Assembly: GCF_002001045.1 (NCBI RefSeq)
Contig: NZ_MUNR01000014.1
Location: 1 to 64,000 of the forward strand
Length of the DNA: 64,000 nucleotides
From: Rhodanobacter sp. C01
GTDB taxonomy: Bacteria > Pseudomonadota > Gammaproteobacteria > Xanthomonadales > Rhodanobacteraceae
Direction: 5' to 3'
Shown here in pieces: positions 17,962 to 25,899 of the stretch. A program made the translations under genes and the position numbers. The stretch's first letter is position 1. The number at the start of each line of letters is the position of its first letter. A model generated the notes under the pieces. It worked only from the letters and a program-made list of their open reading frames with translations, made no database searches and was not told the origin of the DNA.

Positions 17962-18402
17962 TTAGCCGCCGCGGCAGCTGGCGGGCAAGTACTTGGTGGC
18001 GCCTGCAACTGGTGCACATGTCCAGATCAGTGGACCGCCAGCGGCGGCCGAGGTCGGGGTCAGTGACATCGAGGGAGCGGCGCCACTAGCGCCCGTATTC
18101 CTGCTGAGGCCGGTGACTACGCCAGTGGCGGGAGTAATCGTAACCGAGGCGACGTACGTTGTGCCGTTGGCCGGAAAGGCATAGCCAGAGTTGGAAACCG
18201 TGACATTGGCGAGGCCGCCGAGGCTGGCTGCTGTCTCGGTGACAGCCAGCTTGGCTGCATCCATCTGCACAATTGTCTCGGAGACCTTCGTGCGAACGGT
18301 GTAATCCTGATACGCCGGGAGTGCGATGGCGGTCAGGATGGCGATGATCGCAACCACGATCATCAGTTCGATCAGGGTAAAGCCTTTCTGCATGCTCTTC
18401 AT
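17962..18402 (-). CDS. pilA: Type IV major pilin
   Basis: Structural subunit of type IV pili. The 146-residue prepilin has the leader MKSMQKG, cleaved by PilD before [20 protein letters not shown], with the conserved Glu at mature position 5. The C-terminal part is Ala/Gly/Thr-rich and ends with a disulfide loop, [18 protein letters not shown] 18402 has AGAGGAA upstream at good distance. A sigma-54-type promoter is visible at 18535-18550. The TfpX/Z accessory gene lies upstream and two TMTC-like membrane proteins downstream on the same strand; pilBCD is about 9 kb away. Confidence 0.97.
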   Translation of the reverse strand: MKSMQKGFTLIELMIVVAIIAILTAIALPAYQDYTVRTKVSETIVQMDAAKLAVTETAASLGGLANVTVSNSGYAFPANGTTYVASVTITPATGVVTGLSRNTGASGAAPSMSLTPTSAAAGGPLIWTCAPVAGATKYLPASCRGG

Positions 18403-18712
18403 GGTGGTTCCTCTGTATTGGTTAGCTAACCGTTTGATGCCCCCTGAGCCCCGGTCCCGTATCCCCCTAGGCAGGATCGGACCCCATAACTCGTGGTCAG
18501 TAACGACCAGGAAGCTCATGGCAGTTCTAGCACGTGCACGTGACGTGCCATTCCCCATACCAAACCAGCGTCGGTGCCTGGCAGGCTGGAGGATTGTGCG
18601 CGTGTGCGCATAACGCAGCAACTGGGAAAACGAGGGAATGTGAGGATTTGTCGAACACGTCGCGCCACGCCCCTATGGCGCGCAAATAAACGTCATCAAG
18701 TGACGCAGCGCG
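18403..18712. other. Intergenic region upstream of pilA
   Basis: 310 bp between the TfpX/Z gene and pilA, with no credible gene. It holds the candidate sigma-54 promoter (18535-18550), which would give a leader of roughly 120 nt, and CACGTG-rich palindromes around 18531-18547. Confidence 0.7.
18535..18550 (-). promoter_or_regulatory. Candidate sigma-54 promoter of pilA
   Basis: On the minus strand the sequence reads TGGCAC-GTCAC-GTGCA, against the sigma-54 consensus TGGCAC-N5-TTGCA: one mismatch, with the essential GG and GC at correct spacing. It lies about 135 nt before the pilA start. Known pilA genes depend on RpoN and PilR, so the assignment fits. Confidence 0.7.
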
Positions 18713-19480
18713 TCACTTTTGGGATGACTTGATCCACGGATCGATCGCGAGAACGGTAACTGGCTGTGGTTGGTCTAGCGAGAGGATGGCGGTGTAGTCC
18801 ATGTCTTGACGTTCCAATGGCAGGAAATACAGGGTCTGCCCACGCGCGGCGGCCGTCTGTTCCAGCCGGACTAGCTGTTTGCGTTGCCCGGGATCCGCGG
18901 GCTGGAGTTGAGTCAGTGACCGCGCATGTTTCATCAAGCCCGAGGCCACCTGTTCGTAGGGTACGTAGAACTCAGGTAGCCGATCGATATCCTTGCCGCC
19001 GGACATGGCCTGCGCAACAACGTCGAAAGTGCGATTGCCTTTCGGTGGCTGCGCCCCCACCAGCCGCGGTCCGCTCCAAGAGCGGCTGCGGTATTCCGGC
19101 CGGCTGCCCTTGGCCAGGTCGGCGTCGCTCAGCTGATCGGCTGCCACCACAACTAACCGATCGACTTCGCCCACGATGAACACCGGTCGTGCCTGATAGA
19201 TGACATGGAAGCCATAACCAAAGGCGACGGCCTGCAGGATCGCGATGATCGACAGATCCAGCCGGCGCAGTCGCCTGGGTTTGCTCGGGCTCATGACCAG
19301 CAGGGTCAGCAGCGGGCCGATGGCGATATCGACGCCCATCAGCAGCGGCATCAGGGTGCCCGCACCGGCAGCGCGAAAATACGGCGGCGGAAACCACAAG
19401 GTGTACAGCAGGGTGGCGACGATCGCAGCCAGGGCCAGGCTGATCGTCAGGTGGATGGCGGCGGCTTTCCAGCGTGACAT
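18713..19480 (-). CDS. TfpX/TfpZ family type IV pilin accessory protein
   Basis: A 255-residue membrane protein resembling the TfpX/TfpZ accessory proteins that accompany particular pilin alleles. It starts MSRWKAAAIHLTISLALAAI, with the early WFPPPYFRAAGAGTLMPLLM and GVDIAIGPLLTLLVMSP helices, then a soluble C-terminal domain with FYVPYEQVASGLMKHARSL. The family is thought to assist surface pilin assembly in an allele-specific manner. ATG 19480 was chosen because the longer frame to 19618 begins with non-membrane, atypical sequence. It sits immediately upstream of pilA on the same strand. Confidence 0.88.
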   Translation of the reverse strand: MSRWKAAAIHLTISLALAAIVATLLYTLWFPPPYFRAAGAGTLMPLLMGVDIAIGPLLTLLVMSPSKPRRLRRLDLSIIAILQAVAFGYGFHVIYQARPVFIVGEVDRLVVVAADQLSDADLAKGSRPEYRSRSWSGPRLVGAQPPKGNRTFDVVAQAMSGGKDIDRLPEFYVPYEQVASGLMKHARSLTQLQPADPGQRKQLVRLEQTAAARGQTLYFLPLERQDMDYTAILSLDQPQPVTVLAIDPWIKSSQK

Positions 19481-19592
19481 GGCGTGATTTCTGGGGGTGA
19501 TTGAGTGAGAAGCTTCCTGGCGTGCACAGCGCTCGGCAATCGCGTCGGTTTCTGCTGGGAGTCCGATCGGAACTCCGTGGATGTTCCAATTT

Positions 19593-21599
19593 TTATTTGG
19601 CCGGGGTGGGCTGATCAAGGGGGTATGTCAGCTTGAGTCGGTGCTCGAATTCCCCGCTGAGGGATTCCACGAAGCTGGCGGTCATGTGCTGTGAGTCACG
19701 GAAGACAACGATGCCATCGCGCTCTGCATGGCACTCACCGTCCGGGCAGATCGCATTGTTGAGATCCAGCATCGAGACATTCCCGAAGCGGCTGGCGGCC
19801 TGTTGTTGCCATTGATAGACGTCGTTGCCCTGCTTGTCGAACGCGGGTGCGTCGCACTCGCCTTGCTGCGAATGTTGCCATGGCAGCCAGCGCTGCGAGG
19901 AAAGGCAGTTCGGCCCATCGAAAGGCAGGTGCGGCGTGCCACGCACGATATAGGTATGGCCCGTGGCGGCGCTGATGGATTTCAGCAGGCGCGCGGTACC
20001 TTCCACCCACTGGTTCTGATTGAGGTCATAGGTTTGAACGGAGCCCAGGATCACGATGTCCGGGCGCCACGCGGCGATCTGTTGCAGTGCATGCGCACGC
20101 CAGGTGGTGCACTCGACATAGTCGCGTCCAATCCGCGGATAGAAGATCGGCTCATCCACCATCGGGCACGATGACTTGGTCAGGACCAGCAAGCGCCAGC
20201 CTGGTCGGTTGAATGCTTCAGCCACCGCCGGAAACCATTGCGCCCCGATGCTGTCGCCCATCAGCACGACCGTATGTGCGGCATCGCGTGGGCCGAAGGC
20301 ACAAACGCGCACGCGGTCACTGTGGTACCAGTCGTCGCAGCCCATGGCGTAGATGACGGGCGCGTCGACATGCGCCTTTGCATAACGTTGCTGGATTGGG
20401 CTGTTGAGCCACTTCGATGTTGCATTGAACCAGCTGATGCATGCCACATTGGCCATCATCATCAGCACGAGCGCCACCATCACGGTGACGCCGGGTCGCA
20501 CGGTCCACCGGGCCTGGTGGCGAATCGGTGATTCGACCCAGCGATACGACGCCACGGCCAGCAAAAGGGACAGGGCGACCAGTGCGGCCCGATAGCCAGG
20601 GTTGTCCGTGACGATGTAGGTGCCCCCAAGCAGGAGTACCGGCCAGTGCCACAGATACCATGCATAGGAAACGCGACCGACGGCCTGCAAGGGGCTCCAA
20701 GACAGGATGCGTGCGATACCGGCGTCGGCGCCGCGCACACCTGCGGCAATGATCGCGGCGGCGCCCACGGTGGGCAGCAACGAACGCCAGCCTGGATAGG
20801 CCATGTTTGTGTCGAACCACAGTGCCGATACCACGATCAGTAGCAGTCCGAGCCATCCGGCGCACCGGCTGGCGATGGATTTGCCGCGTGGCGACGGGCT
20901 GCTCGGGTCGTCCGTTGTGGGCGAATTGAAATACAGCCAGACCAGCGCACCCGTCGCGAACTGCCACGCACGCAACGGCATCATGTAGAACGCCATTTGG
21001 GGTGCTGTGCGGGTCATGACCGCACACGCAGACAGACTGATGGCCGCAATCAGCAACATGACTGCCTTGAGTCGCTTGTCATGGCTGCCTTTGCCGTGCC
21101 ATGCCCCCAGAGCCCACACCAGCAATGCCGGCCAGATCAGATAGAACTGTTCTTCGACACCCAGCGACCAAGTATGCAGAAACAGGTTGCTGCCGGCGCC
21201 GGGGCTGAAATAGTCGAGTTTGGCGAAGGCGAAGTGGATATTGCTCAGCCAGACTGAGGCTGTGGCGGCCGCTACAGCCTGATCAGCCTGTTCGCCTGGC
21301 GCCAGGGTGACGGCAGCCACCAGACACGTGCACACGAGCACCAGCAAGAGCGCCGGTAGCAGCCTACGCAGCCGGCACGCGTAGAAATTCAGGAATCGAA
21401 GGTGGCCAGTCTTGTCGATTTCCTGCAACAACAGACCAGTGATCAGATAGCCCGACAGCACGAAGAATACGTCTACGCCGATAAAGCCGCCGGCGAGCCA
21501 GGAGACCTTGGCATGTGCGGCTACCACCAGCAGGATCGCAATGGCGCGCAGGCCCTCGATATCGCTGCGGTAGCCGAGCCGGTATCCGCGTGTATCCAT
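19593..21599 (-). CDS. Acyltransferase 3 with C-terminal SGNH domain (OafA/YrhL type)
   Basis: A 668-residue inner-membrane O-acyltransferase, expected to acetylate a surface glycan. The acyltransferase-3 domain opens YRSDIEGLRAIAILLVVAAH (the His is the proposed catalytic residue), followed by GGFIGVDVFFVLSGYLITGL, with about ten helices to residue 385. The periplasmic SGNH part has the nucleophile block VVLMGDSIGAQWF and ends with the DxxH dyad in FRDSQHMTASF. ATG 21599 has AAGGGGAAGGGA upstream. It lies 112 nt before the TfpX/Z gene; whether the acceptor is the pilus glycan or O-antigen cannot be told. Confidence 0.92.
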   Translation of the reverse strand: MDTRGYRLGYRSDIEGLRAIAILLVVAAHAKVSWLAGGFIGVDVFFVLSGYLITGLLLQEIDKTGHLRFLNFYACRLRRLLPALLLVLVCTCLVAAVTLAPGEQADQAVAAATASVWLSNIHFAFAKLDYFSPGAGSNLFLHTWSLGVEEQFYLIWPALLVWALGAWHGKGSHDKRLKAVMLLIAAISLSACAVMTRTAPQMAFYMMPLRAWQFATGALVWLYFNSPTTDDPSSPSPRGKSIASRCAGWLGLLLIVVSALWFDTNMAYPGWRSLLPTVGAAAIIAAGVRGADAGIARILSWSPLQAVGRVSYAWYLWHWPVLLLGGTYIVTDNPGYRAALVALSLLLAVASYRWVESPIRHQARWTVRPGVTVMVALVLMMMANVACISWFNATSKWLNSPIQQRYAKAHVDAPVIYAMGCDDWYHSDRVRVCAFGPRDAAHTVVLMGDSIGAQWFPAVAEAFNRPGWRLLVLTKSSCPMVDEPIFYPRIGRDYVECTTWRAHALQQIAAWRPDIVILGSVQTYDLNQNQWVEGTARLLKSISAATGHTYIVRGTPHLPFDGPNCLSSQRWLPWQHSQQGECDAPAFDKQGNDVYQWQQQAASRFGNVSMLDLNNAICPDGECHAERDGIVVFRDSQHMTASFVESLSGEFEHRLKLTYPLDQPTPAK

Positions 21600-21693
21600 G
21601 AATCCCTTCCCCTTGCGCGCGGAGCGGTGTCTGCAGAGCGCTGATGATACACAGCGAATGCCAAGAGCCTCCAAGCTTTCCAGACGGGTTTTT

Positions 21694-21772
21694 TTTAGGA
21701 GCGGCTTAAGTCTCAACGGTTCTGGCTTCAGTTGTGGCTTGAAAGGCGTCGCGGCTGAAGTCGCTCCCACAG
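21694..21772. repeat. Paired REP element
   Basis: TTTAGGAGCGGCTTAAG at the left and GTCGCGGCTGAAGTCGCTCC at the right form an imperfect inverted pair about 80 bp across, in the divergent gap between the acyltransferase and the S9 peptidase. Confidence 0.75.
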
Positions 21773-21873
21773 GTGCGCGTTGCACTTCTACGCAGGTGCA
21801 GTACGCGGCAAAACTTGCCTGCGGCGGGTTTGGCGCTTAACGTCACGGTTTAACTTAACCGGGGACACCGACC

Positions 21874-24006
21874 ATGAAACCTCTCATAGCCGCGCTGCTG
21901 CTTGCGCTGGTGGCCGTGCCTGCGCTGGCTGGCGATGCCGTCGACACCAGCTTCGTCAAGGCGCAGGGCCCGCATCCGTTCAATGTGCGAGACCTTGTGA
22001 TGATGGAGCGGGTCAGCGATCCGCAGTTGTCGCCGGACGGGCGTTATGCAGCGTTCGGCGTGCGCAGCACCGATTACGCGGCGAACAAGGGCGTCAACGC
22101 GGTGTATGTGCTGGATCTGTCGGGCAACGGCAACCAGCCGGTGAAGGTGGTGGACAAGGGCGGTTCGGCGCGCTGGTCGGCGGATGGGCGCAGCCTGTAT
22201 TTCGTGGCGCCGGCGAAGGGCGTGGCGCAGTTGTGGCGGCTGGACCTGGGTGGCAAGGACGGCTTGAGCCTGGCGAAGCATGTCGCGCCGGTGCAGGTTA
22301 GCCACACGCCGCTGGACATCAATGACTACAAGTTGTCGCCGGATGGCAAGCGTGTGTTGCTGTCGTACGAGGTATTCACCGACTGCGCCACCCTGGTATG
22401 CACCCAGCAGCGCGTCGAGGCGCGCGACCAGGACAAGGCCAGCGGCACGCTGTACAAGAAACTGTTCGTGCGGCACTGGGATACCTGGGCCAACGGCCGG
22501 CGCAACCAGTTGTTCGTGGCCAGCTTCGATGGCAAGGGCCAGTTGCCGGTGGAGCCGACCCTGCTGAGTCGTGGCATCGACGGTGACGTGCCGAGCAAGC
22601 CGTTTGGCGACGAGAGTGAGTTCGGCTTCGCGCCGGATGGCCGTACCGTGTATTTCGATGCGCGCATCGCCGGTACCAGTGAACCGTGGTCGACCAACTT
22701 CGACGTCTACAGCGTGCCGGCGGACGGCTCGTCAGCGCCGAAGAATCGCACCGCCGAAAACAAGGCGTGGGATGCATACCCGGTAGCCTCGCCGGATGGC
22801 AAGACGTTGTACTACCTGGCGATGAAGACACCAGGCTTCGAAGCCGACCGCTTCGCGATCATGGCACTGGACCTGGCTACCGGTGCGAAGCGCGAGGTTG
22901 ATCCGAAGTGGGATCGCTCGCCTGGCAGTCTGTCGATTTCCGCCGATGGCAAGACGCTGTATGCCACGGCCGATGACGAGGGGCAGCATCCGCTGTTCGC
23001 GATTGATCCGGTCAACGGGGAAGTCACGCGGCTGTCCGGTGACGGCACGGTGGATGGCTATTCACTGGTCGGCGACAAGTTGCTGCTGACGCGTGATGAC
23101 CTGAAGCGGCCAGCCGACCTGTACGTTGCCAAGGCCAACGGCAACGACCTGAAGCAGGTCACCCACTTCAACGCGGAAGACCTGAAGAACGCCAAGGTCG
23201 GTGATTTCGAGTTCTTCACCTTCAAGGGCTGGAACAACCAGACCGTGCAGGGCTACGTGGTCAAGCCGGTCGACTACCAGCCGGGCAAGACCTATCCGGT
23301 CGCGTTCATCATCCACGGCGGCCCGCAGGGCGCGATGACCAATGGCTGGAGCTACCGCTGGAATCCGCAGACCTATGCGGGGCAGGGCTTTGCGGTGGTG
23401 ACAGTGAACTTCCACGGTTCCACCGGTTATGGCCAGGCGTTCACCGATTCGATCTCGGGCGACTGGGGCGGCAAACCGCTGGAAGACCTGAAGCTGGGCT
23501 GGAAGGCCGCGCTGGACAAGTACAGCTTCCTCGACGGCGATCGCGCCTGCGCGCTCGGCGCCAGCTACGGCGGCTACATGACCTACTGGATCGCCGGCGT
23601 GTGGAACACGCCGTGGAAGTGCCTGGTCGACCACGACGGCGTATTCGATGCGCGCGCGATGTACTACGACACCGAAGAACTCTGGTTCGAGGAGAAGGAG
23701 AACGGTGGCACGCCGTGGGAGCATCCCGAGAACTACGAGAAGTTCAATCCGGTCAACCACGTCAAGGACTGGCGCGTGCCGATGCTGGTGGTGCACAGCG
23801 GCGACGATTTCCGCATCCCGATCACCCAGGGCCTGGGCGCGTTCACCGCGATGCAGCGCCGCGGCATTCCCAGCGAATTCCTGACTTTCCCGGACGAGAA
23901 CCACTGGGTGTTGAAACCGCACAACAGCGTGCAATGGCACGACGCCGTCAACGCGTGGCTGAAACAGTGGACGGCCGTGGATGCGCCGAAGGCTTCGTCG
24001 AACTGA
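21874..24006 (+). CDS. Secreted S9 family prolyl oligopeptidase (dipeptidyl aminopeptidase/acylaminoacyl peptidase type)
   Basis: A 710-residue exported serine peptidase. The signal peptide is MKPLIAALLLALVAVPALAG. A beta-propeller region with WD40/PD40-like repeats (LSPDGRYAAFG, FAPDGRTVYFDA, ISADGKTLYATAD) covers residues 40-440. The alpha/beta-hydrolase domain follows, with the nucleophile S564 in GASYGGYMTYW, the acid in VVHSGDDFR (about 644) and H677 in DENHW. It probably degrades short peptides in the periplasm. It stands alone between a REP element and a strong terminator. Confidence 0.94.
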   Translation: MKPLIAALLLALVAVPALAGDAVDTSFVKAQGPHPFNVRDLVMMERVSDPQLSPDGRYAAFGVRSTDYAANKGVNAVYVLDLSGNGNQPVKVVDKGGSARWSADGRSLYFVAPAKGVAQLWRLDLGGKDGLSLAKHVAPVQVSHTPLDINDYKLSPDGKRVLLSYEVFTDCATLVCTQQRVEARDQDKASGTLYKKLFVRHWDTWANGRRNQLFVASFDGKGQLPVEPTLLSRGIDGDVPSKPFGDESEFGFAPDGRTVYFDARIAGTSEPWSTNFDVYSVPADGSSAPKNRTAENKAWDAYPVASPDGKTLYYLAMKTPGFEADRFAIMALDLATGAKREVDPKWDRSPGSLSISADGKTLYATADDEGQHPLFAIDPVNGEVTRLSGDGTVDGYSLVGDKLLLTRDDLKRPADLYVAKANGNDLKQVTHFNAEDLKNAKVGDFEFFTFKGWNNQTVQGYVVKPVDYQPGKTYPVAFIIHGGPQGAMTNGWSYRWNPQTYAGQGFAVVTVNFHGSTGYGQAFTDSISGDWGGKPLEDLKLGWKAALDKYSFLDGDRACALGASYGGYMTYWIAGVWNTPWKCLVDHDGVFDARAMYYDTEELWFEEKENGGTPWEHPENYEKFNPVNHVKDWRVPMLVVHSGDDFRIPITQGLGAFTAMQRRGIPSEFLTFPDENHWVLKPHNSVQWHDAVNAWLKQWTAVDAPKASSN

Positions 24007-24022
24007 GCCTATTTCATGTGAT

Positions 24023-24052
24023 GAAAACGGCGGCCCGACAGCCGCCGTTTTC
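24023..24052 (+). terminator. Intrinsic terminator after the S9 peptidase
   Basis: A perfect 12-bp stem (GAAAACGGCGGC / GCCGCCGTTTTC) with a 6-nt loop, ending in TTTTC, 17 nt after the peptidase stop. With A-rich and T-rich arms it could work on both strands. Confidence 0.88.
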
Positions 24053-24054
24053 AG

Positions 24055-24127
24055 GTAGGAGCGCACCCTGTGCGCGAAGGATTTTCGCGAGGTGCCACAA
24101 GAGCCTCGCGCACAAGGTGCGCTCCTA
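24055..24127. repeat. REP pair flanking the RAYT gene, downstream side
   Basis: GTAGGAGCGCACCCTGTGCG at the left and CGCACAAGGTGCGCTCCTAC at the right form an inverted pair of 73 bp. The final CTAC gives the TAG stop codon of the RAYT gene on the minus strand. Confidence 0.9.
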
Positions 24128-24583
24128 CAGCCAGATGCAATCCCAATAAGGGTAGTCGCCGGTATGATCGACGAGCCTGGCGCGCAATGGATTGGCGATG
24201 ATGTAGCGTGCCGCCGCGTGGATATCTTCATCGCACCGCAGAGCGTGATCGTGGAAGCCGCGAGCCCAGATGCGCGGGATCGGTGCCGTTTGCCGGATGC
24301 GTTTGCTGGTGACCGCCTTGAAACGATTCATGACGAGTGAGAGGTCATCCCGTTCGCCGAGCTCGACCAGGCCATGCCAGTGATCCGGCATCAGCACCCA
24401 GCAGAGCGGACGTGCATCGCCCCAGGTTTTTGGCTCGATCATCAAGCGACATGTGGCAATGGCGAAATCCATGTCGAGAAACCAGGGATTGCGATCCGCC
24501 GTGGTCGTCGTCAGCAGATAGATCTGCCCCGGCAGAGACATGCGGCCTTTGCGTAGTGCCCGGTGCCCCGGAGGATTTGCCAT
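24125..24583 (-). CDS. REP-associated tyrosine transposase (RAYT)
   Basis: A 152-residue Y1-type HUH transposase of the IS200-like family that binds and processes REP hairpins. The metal-binding HUH motif is H68-W-H70 in MPDHWHGLVELG, and the catalytic tyrosine is Y127 in AARYIIANPLRARLV. The N-terminus MANPPGHRALRKGR then SLPGQIYLLTTTT matches RAYTs, so I chose ATG 24583; the open frame extends to 24694 through the upstream REP. Paired REPs with the same GTAGGAGCGCACC head box the gene on both sides, and its TAG stop is made by the downstream REP. The protein appears intact and possibly active. Confidence 0.9.
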   Translation of the reverse strand: MANPPGHRALRKGRMSLPGQIYLLTTTTADRNPWFLDMDFAIATCRLMIEPKTWGDARPLCWVLMPDHWHGLVELGERDDLSLVMNRFKAVTSKRIRQTAPIPRIWARGFHDHALRCDEDIHAAARYIIANPLRARLVDHTGDYPYWDCIWL

Positions 24584-24640
24584 TCGAAAACCATCGCAAT
24601 CCCAAGGGCCTGATCCCAGCGGAAGATGGCCCGATTCCAT

Positions 24641-24717
24641 GTAGGAGCGCACCTTGTGCGCGATTGCTCTTTGCCGATATGTGAACAAGAGCATTCGCGT
24701 ACAAGGTGCGCTCCTAC
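24641..24717. repeat. REP pair flanking the RAYT gene, upstream side
   Basis: GTAGGAGCGCACCTTGTGCG and TACAAGGTGCGCTCCTAC form an inverted pair of 77 bp. The units match the downstream pair at 24055-24127 much more closely than they match the GGCTTCAGCCGC-type REPs elsewhere, as expected for the RAYT's own REPs. Confidence 0.9.
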
Positions 24718-24724
24718 GGGAGGA

Positions 24725-25744
24725 TTACAGCCACTTCGCTCGCTTGAGCAGCAGGAAGATGCCGCCGACCACGCCGGCGACAACCACGATGATGGTGGGA
24801 TAGGCCCATGGCTGGTTGAGCTCGGGCATATGGGTGAAATTCATGCCGTACCAGCTGGTGAGCAGGGTGGGCGCAGCAAGCATGGCGGCCCAGCCGGCGA
24901 GTTTTTTCATCACCTCGTTCTGGCCGAAGGTGACCAAAGAGAGGTTGACGTTGATCGCGGCGGTGAGCATTTCGCGCATCGCGCTTATGGATTCGTTGAC
25001 GCGGAACACGTGGTCGTAGACGTCGCGGAAATAGGCGCGCAGCTCGTCGGGGATCAGGTTCGGGTGCAGCCGCACCAGCTGGCTGATGATGTCCTGCAGC
25101 GGGGCCACCGCGAGGCGCAGCGTCATCAGGTCGCGCTGCATGTCGTACAGTCGCTTGACCGTGCTGCGCTTGAAAGTGTCGGCAAAAATGTCCTGCTCCA
25201 AGCGCTGCAGTTCCTCGCGGAAGTCGCGCACGATCGGCAGCAGGTTGTCGACGATGAAGTCGAGCACGCTGTAGAGCGCGTAGCTGGGGCCGAGTGCCAG
25301 CAACGTCGGCGTGTGCTCGCAGGTGCGCCGCGCCGGTGCGTAGGACAGCGACGCGCCGTGGCGGATGCTGACCAGGTAGCGCGCGCCGAAGAACAGGTGC
25401 GTCTCGCCGAATTCCAGATGACTGTCGATCAGCTGGGCAGTCTGCACCACCAGGAACAGCGAGTCGCCGTAGGTTTCCAGCTTGGTGCGCTGGTGTGCCG
25501 CGTGTGCATCCTCGATCGCCAGGTCATGCAAGCCGAATTCCTGCTGCAGTTTCTGCAGGATCGCTTCATCAGGTTCGTGCAGGCCGACCCAGACGAAAGT
25601 ATCCGGTTGCGCCAGTACGTCGCTGATCGCATCGAGGCTGATGTCGCCGATCCGGCTGCCGTCGTTCCGGTAGGCAATGCAATTGACCACCATGGGCTGC
25701 TCGGTGGTCGACGGCGCAGGAGCTGATGGCGTGATCAGGTTCAT
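24725..25744 (-). CDS. corA: CorA family magnesium/divalent cation transporter
   Basis: A 339-residue CorA-type channel for Mg2+ (and Co2+/Ni2+). The large cytoplasmic domain contains FVWVGLHEPDEAILQKLQ and the family's LHDLAIEDAHAAHQRTKLE block; the C-terminus has two membrane helices separated by the signature G300-M301-N302 in WYGMNFTHMPELNQPWAYP, ending in the usual basic LLLKRAKWL. The start is ATG 25744 or possibly ATG 25693. It is monocistronic between REP elements. Confidence 0.95.
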   Translation of the reverse strand: MNLITPSAPAPSTTEQPMVVNCIAYRNDGSRIGDISLDAISDVLAQPDTFVWVGLHEPDEAILQKLQQEFGLHDLAIEDAHAAHQRTKLETYGDSLFLVVQTAQLIDSHLEFGETHLFFGARYLVSIRHGASLSYAPARRTCEHTPTLLALGPSYALYSVLDFIVDNLLPIVRDFREELQRLEQDIFADTFKRSTVKRLYDMQRDLMTLRLAVAPLQDIISQLVRLHPNLIPDELRAYFRDVYDHVFRVNESISAMREMLTAAINVNLSLVTFGQNEVMKKLAGWAAMLAAPTLLTSWYGMNFTHMPELNQPWAYPTIIVVVAGVVGGIFLLLKRAKWL

Positions 25745-25800
25745 CGGGGCATGATGCCCGGCGCTGGAAGACAGGGCAATTGCAGGAGCGCGAATTTTTT

Positions 25801-25872
25801 GTAGGAGCGGCTTCAGCCGCGATGCTTTTCTGCATATGCGGCCAAAAGCATCGCGGCTGAAGCCGCTCCTGC
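25801..25872. repeat. Paired REP element
   Basis: GTAGGAGCGGCTTCAGCCGC and GCGGCTGAAGCCGCTCCTGC form a near-perfect inverted pair 72 bp across, between corA and the GTPase gene. This is the clearest example of the GGCTTCAGCCGC subfamily. Confidence 0.9.
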
Positions 25873-25899
25873 AGAGGTAGGGATGATGCGCGGGATGGG

